From an uncultured Flavobacterium sp. (GTDB taxonomy: Bacteria; Bacteroidota; Bacteroidia; Flavobacteriales; Flavobacteriaceae): a DNA stretch of 9,011 bases. Location of the stretch: positions 1 through 9,011 of the forward strand of contig NZ_CAMLRU010000109.1 in the NCBI RefSeq assembly GCF_946482535.1, given 5' to 3'. Positions 6,881 through 9,011 of this stretch are shown one piece after another; the stretch's first letter is position 1; each line of letters begins with the position of its first letter. Below the pieces are notes generated by a model, which saw nothing but the letters and a program-made list of their open reading frames with translations, was not told the DNA's origin and ran no database searches. A program made the translations under genes and the position numbers.

Positions 6881-7939
6881 TTAACTCTTTTGCTCCTTGT
6901 TGAAATAAACCAAGTAGTAATACATTTGTTTTTCTTCATCCCAACCTTTTTCAACAAATTTCTCCGCGCTTTCCGGATTGATAAAATCGAGTTTGATTTG
7001 GATGTTAGTATCTAAATTAATCACGTTTTTAATCGACTTTCTCACATCGGTTACGGCTGCATTGGCAATCGGGAAATTGGTAATGTCTTCGATGCTGTAT
7101 TTTTCACCTTTGTCGACTTTGTAGTTTTTGAATTCCGGAATCAAATCGGGATTATCTAAGACTTCGTTTAAGAATTTGCTTTCTTCGAATTCGTCATTTT
7201 TGGCAAAAAAGTTTACCGAACGGTTCATGAACATCACTTCTTCTTTTTTGTCTTCTGCCGGAAGTACAACGTCTTTGGCGAATTCTTGGCAGAATTTCAA
7301 ATATTTTTTGGTGTAAAAATTTTCATCCTGAAAAGCATCTACCGAAAGGAAATGCTCTAACCAGTAACGGGCATCATAACGGTTGCTGTCAACGGTTAAA
7401 ATCTTGTAACCTTCTTCTTTTTTGTAATTGAAAATCAAACAGCCTTTGTCCAATTTATTCAAGTTAATTCCTTGTTGCAAAATCATTTCCAAGGTCGTTC
7501 CTTTTTCCTCAAACTGCATAAAATCGGATTTGATTTCGCTTTTGAAAACCCCGATGGCATCGACTACCTTATTATCAATAGAAACATTGGTCAAATGAGC
7601 CACATAAACTTCTCCGTTTTTAATGTGCGGATGGTTAGATTGCTCAAAAAGGTGTTTGGTAATTTTTTTAGAAACTTCATGCACATCACTCGGATTGGTA
7701 AAAATTTCCGTAGCCAAGTTGAACATGTCGTTGTATTCCAAATCCACGTCATGCGCAAATTGGAAGTAGTTTTCCTCTTTTTCACGAAAGGATTTAAAGA
7801 AATATTCCTTCAGTAACGGCACAATTTCATCATTCAAACCATAAGGTTGATCAGAAAGGAAAATGGCTTCGTTACGGCTTTTGTTACCAACTCGATGGAT
7901 GGATAACGATTCGATGTGGGCGTTGAATAGGTTGATCAT
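6881..7939 (-). CDS. Nucleoid-associated protein, NdpA/YejK family
   Basis: A 352-residue cytoplasmic protein matching the flavobacterial members of the 37-kDa nucleoid-associated protein family (E. coli YejK/NdpA). Recognisable stretches are the N-terminus MINLFNAHIESLSIHRVGNK, GEVYVAHLTNVSIDNKVVDAIGVFKSE (about 105-131) and LDKGCLIFNYKKEEGYKILTVD (about 158-179). YDARYWLEHFL (about 183-193) and the C-terminal strand IKLDFINPESAEKFVEKGWD also fit. Length and full coverage fit an intact gene. Family members associate with the nucleoid, but their molecular task is poorly defined. It is followed by its own terminator. Upstream there is no clean -7 box; the 107-base gap is occupied by repeats, so it may be read through from the gene ending at 8047 or use an unusual promoter. 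Confidence 0.9.
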   Translation of the reverse strand: MINLFNAHIESLSIHRVGNKSRNEAIFLSDQPYGLNDEIVPLLKEYFFKSFREKEENYFQFAHDVDLEYNDMFNLATEIFTNPSDVHEVSKKITKHLFEQSNHPHIKNGEVYVAHLTNVSIDNKVVDAIGVFKSEIKSDFMQFEEKGTTLEMILQQGINLNKLDKGCLIFNYKKEEGYKILTVDSNRYDARYWLEHFLSVDAFQDENFYTKKYLKFCQEFAKDVVLPAEDKKEEVMFMNRSVNFFAKNDEFEESKFLNEVLDNPDLIPEFKNYKVDKGEKYSIEDITNFPIANAAVTDVRKSIKNVINLDTNIQIKLDFINPESAEKFVEKGWDEEKQMYYYLVYFNKEQKS

Positions 7940-7943
7940 TTGT

Positions 7944-8037
7944 AGCTGTTAGCTATCAGCTGTTAGCTTTTAGCAGTTTTATAATTATAGTTTTGTCTTA
8001 GTAATGTTTCAGTGCTGATAGCTTTAGGCTAACAGCT
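7944..8037. repeat. Cluster of direct and inverted AGCTGTTAGC repeats
   Basis: AGCTGTTAGCT occurs twice as a direct repeat, at 7944-7954 and 7958-7968 (14-base period), with a partial third unit (TTAGCAG) behind. The inverted copy GCTAACAGCT lies at 8028-8037. GCTATCAGC at 7952-7960 has an inverted copy GCTGATAGC at 8014-8022. The 7944-7960 block can therefore pair with 8014-8037, leaving a 5-base bulge and a loop of about 53 bases. The cluster fills most of the gap between two genes. It has no adjoining T-tract and so is not a normal terminator. It probably belongs to a dispersed intergenic repeat family of this genome (inference). Confidence 0.7.
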
Positions 8038-8046
8038 GTGGGCTTG

Positions 8047-8583
8047 CTAATTCCAATTCTCCTCAAACCCGTAGTCTTCAAAGCTGTCATCACCGCCAAA
8101 CATGTCTAAATCGTCCTCGTCTAAATCGTCTTCAAATTCAGAGTAGAAGTCTTCGTTTTCGGCTTCGAATTCTTTTTCGGGTGCTACATTAGGTAATTCA
8201 CCGTGAGAGAATAATAAGTTAGGATAAGTAACTCCGGTTTCGGCTTCTTCAATGGCGGCCAGTTCTACTAAGAATGTCCACATATTGATAAAGTCGTAAA
8301 CGTAAATTATTTTGGTTTGGTCTTCGCCTAATAATTGGTTCAAAGGATAATCGCTCATGATTTTCATCTCACCGGGAACATCACCCGAATCAAACATTGG
8401 GATTTCCTCTTCTTGGTTCCATTGGTCATCACAAGTGTAAAAAGAAGCTACTTCTAATCCGTCAAAACCAAAAGCATTGACAATGGCGTTATGCAAATCT
8501 TCTAAAGTGTCCTCTTCCTGAATGGCAATGTCTCTGAAAACATCTTCTTCAGCATCTAGAATGGCTCTGAATTTATAAATCAT
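8047..8583 (-). CDS. pRiA4b ORF-3-like protein (PRiA4_ORF3 / 'IS1096 passenger TnpR' family)
   Basis: A 178-residue cytoplasmic protein. The fold family is seen in MIYKFRAILDAEEDVFRDIAI at the start, TLEDLHNAIVNAFGFDGLEVASFYTCDDQW (26-55) and KIIYVYDFINMWTFLVEL (91-108). The last stretch corresponds to the family's YDFGDxWxHxI motif, but here Gly, Asp and His are replaced, as I would expect of the flavobacterial branch. Residues from about 137 to the end form a very acidic tail (EDDLDEDDLDMFGGDD). The family name comes from plasmid and transposon passengers, but nothing mobile surrounds this copy and it appears to be a resident gene. Function is unknown. It starts at ATG 15-25 bases after a good -7 box and stops with TAG. 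Confidence 0.85.
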   Translation of the reverse strand: MIYKFRAILDAEEDVFRDIAIQEEDTLEDLHNAIVNAFGFDGLEVASFYTCDDQWNQEEEIPMFDSGDVPGEMKIMSDYPLNQLLGEDQTKIIYVYDFINMWTFLVELAAIEEAETGVTYPNLLFSHGELPNVAPEKEFEAENEDFYSEFEDDLDEDDLDMFGGDDSFEDYGFEENWN

Positions 8584-8605
8584 AATCGTAATTTTTATAA
8601 GCGCA

Positions 8606-8613
8606 CAAAGGTA
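8606..8613 (-). promoter_or_regulatory. -7 box (TACCTTTG) for the pRiA4b-like gene
   Basis: TACCTTTG on the minus strand is a full match to the Bacteroidota TAnnTTTG element, 22 bases ahead of the ATG at 8583. It lies after the terminator of the preceding gene, where an independent promoter is expected. No TTG lies at the usual 19-21-base distance upstream, so the -33 part is weak. The leader would be only about 15 bases. Confidence 0.55.
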
Positions 8614-8670
8614 AATTTAATTTGGAATATTTGATTTAGTGAACGCGATTTGTTGAAAACTATTTGTGCC

Positions 8671-8698
8671 AAAAAAAAGCCCGACATTGTAGTCGGGC
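8671..8698 (-). terminator. Intrinsic terminator of the gene at the right edge
   Basis: A GC-rich 7-bp stem (GCCCGAC 8679-8685 with GTCGGGC 8692-8698) and a 6-base loop are followed on the minus strand by eight T residues (complement of 8671-8678). It lies 7 bases after the stop codon of the partial gene that ends at 8706. This is the strongest terminator in the window. Confidence 0.93.
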
Positions 8699-8705
8699 CT
8701 TTAGA

Positions 8706-9011
8706 TTATTTATTTTCGGGTTGACACAAACCTACTATTTTATGGAAGGTATCGTGTAGCGAGGCTAACGATTTGGCGATTTCATCGTCTCCGGCTTTTC
8801 TTTGAACCAAGTCGTTTACTTTCTTGGTTTCTCTTTTCAATACGACCAACGATTCAATAAGCTTAGGCGAACGGTATTCTTCCGGCATATTTTCTACAGC
8901 CAATGCTTCGGCTCTTTCCACTAAAAGTTCCGAATTTAATTTGATTGGATTTAGATTTCCTTCTTCTGAAGAATGAAATGATTTGGAAATAACTTCATGA
9001 TAGGCTTTGAT
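8706..9011 (-). CDS. Hypothetical helical protein, C-terminal part (N-terminus beyond window)
   Basis: The frame is open from the right edge to the stop at 8706-8708 and gives the last 101 residues. A GTG at 8919-8921 could be mistaken for a start, but the frame continues upstream without a stop and with protein-like sequence (IKAYHEVISKSFHSSEEGNLNPI), so the gene begins outside the window. The visible part is predicted to be alpha-helical. It has a His-containing first helix (AYHEVISKSFH), a segment ERAEALAVENMPEEYRS, a charged helix (LKRETKKVNDLVQRKAGD) and a last helix ending in LHDTFHKIVGLC. The four-helix pattern with His near both ends recalls small periplasmic cytochrome-c'-like or metal-binding bundles, but no CxxCH haem motif is visible. 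The family assignment is open. Confidence 0.82.
   Translation of the reverse strand: MKAYHEVISKSFHSSEEGNLNPIKLNSELLVERAEALAVENMPEEYRSPKLIESLVVLKRETKKVNDLVQRKAGDDEIAKSLASLHDTFHKIVGLCQPENK

Noticed and set aside
6775..6957. N-terminal extension of the outer-membrane protein frame by 61 residues
   Set aside because: It overlaps the end of the nucleoid-associated protein gene, spans its terminator, and would place the signal peptide inside the protein. The ATG at 6774 is clearly better.
7472..7816. Plus-strand open frame of 114 codons and a minus-strand frame at 7591-7785
   Set aside because: Both lie inside the well-supported nucleoid-associated protein gene in other frames.
8047..8583. Insertion-sequence remnant, suggested by the 'IS1096 passenger TnpR' family name
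   Set aside because: No transposase, terminal inverted repeats or target duplications are visible. The nearby AGCTGTTAGC repeats flank only one side and do not bracket the gene.
8706..8921. 71-codon gene starting at GTG 8919-8921
   Set aside because: The frame stays open to the window edge with conserved-looking sequence, so this is the inside of a longer gene.

Overview
The window looks like a chromosomal segment of a Bacteroidota bacterium, most likely a Flavobacterium-type Flavobacteriaceae. The evidence is low GC content, A/T-rich leaders without clear Shine-Dalgarno sequences, promoter elements resembling the Bacteroidota TAnnTTTG -7 box, and the gene families present. These include an IgGFc-binding/thrombospondin-type-3 secreted adhesin, an Omp85-like barrel protein, a flavobacterial nucleoid-associated protein and a pRiA4b ORF-3-like protein. 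Every convincing gene lies on the minus strand, so the window is best read from right to left. The plus-strand open frames are shadows of these genes.

Reading from the right edge: the window opens with the C-terminal 101 residues of an unrecognised helical protein (8706-9011), which ends at a strong terminator. Next comes a pRiA4b ORF-3-like acidic protein with its own -7 box. A 107-base gap follows that is built largely of direct and inverted AGCTGTTAGC repeats. After it lie a nucleoid-associated protein of the NdpA/YejK type and a clear terminator, then a 615-residue outer-membrane protein with a POTRA-like region and a beta-barrel.

The next unit appears to be a small operon. It has an 88-residue putative zinc-binding protein, an ABC ATPase that starts at TTG and carries a Glu in place of the Q-loop Gln, and an ABC-2 type permease. 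A possible 19-codon ORF overlaps the permease stop codon. A long AT-rich hairpin terminator closes this unit.

The left 2.55 kb is the N-terminal 851 residues of a very large secreted protein that runs off the window. It has a signal peptide, an IgGFc-binding-type domain, an Ig-like segment and two blocks of calcium-binding TSP3-like Asp repeats, separated by an unassigned beta-rich region. Proteins of this layout are normally exported by the type IX system and held at or shed from the cell surface. The sorting domain that would prove this lies outside the window.

I found no insertion sequence, CRISPR array, tRNA, rRNA or prophage feature, and nothing that clearly forms a new multi-gene system. 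The most interesting leads are the repeat cluster in front of the nucleoid-associated protein gene, the small-protein/ABC exporter operon with its overlapping mini-ORF, and the unassigned domain in the large adhesin.
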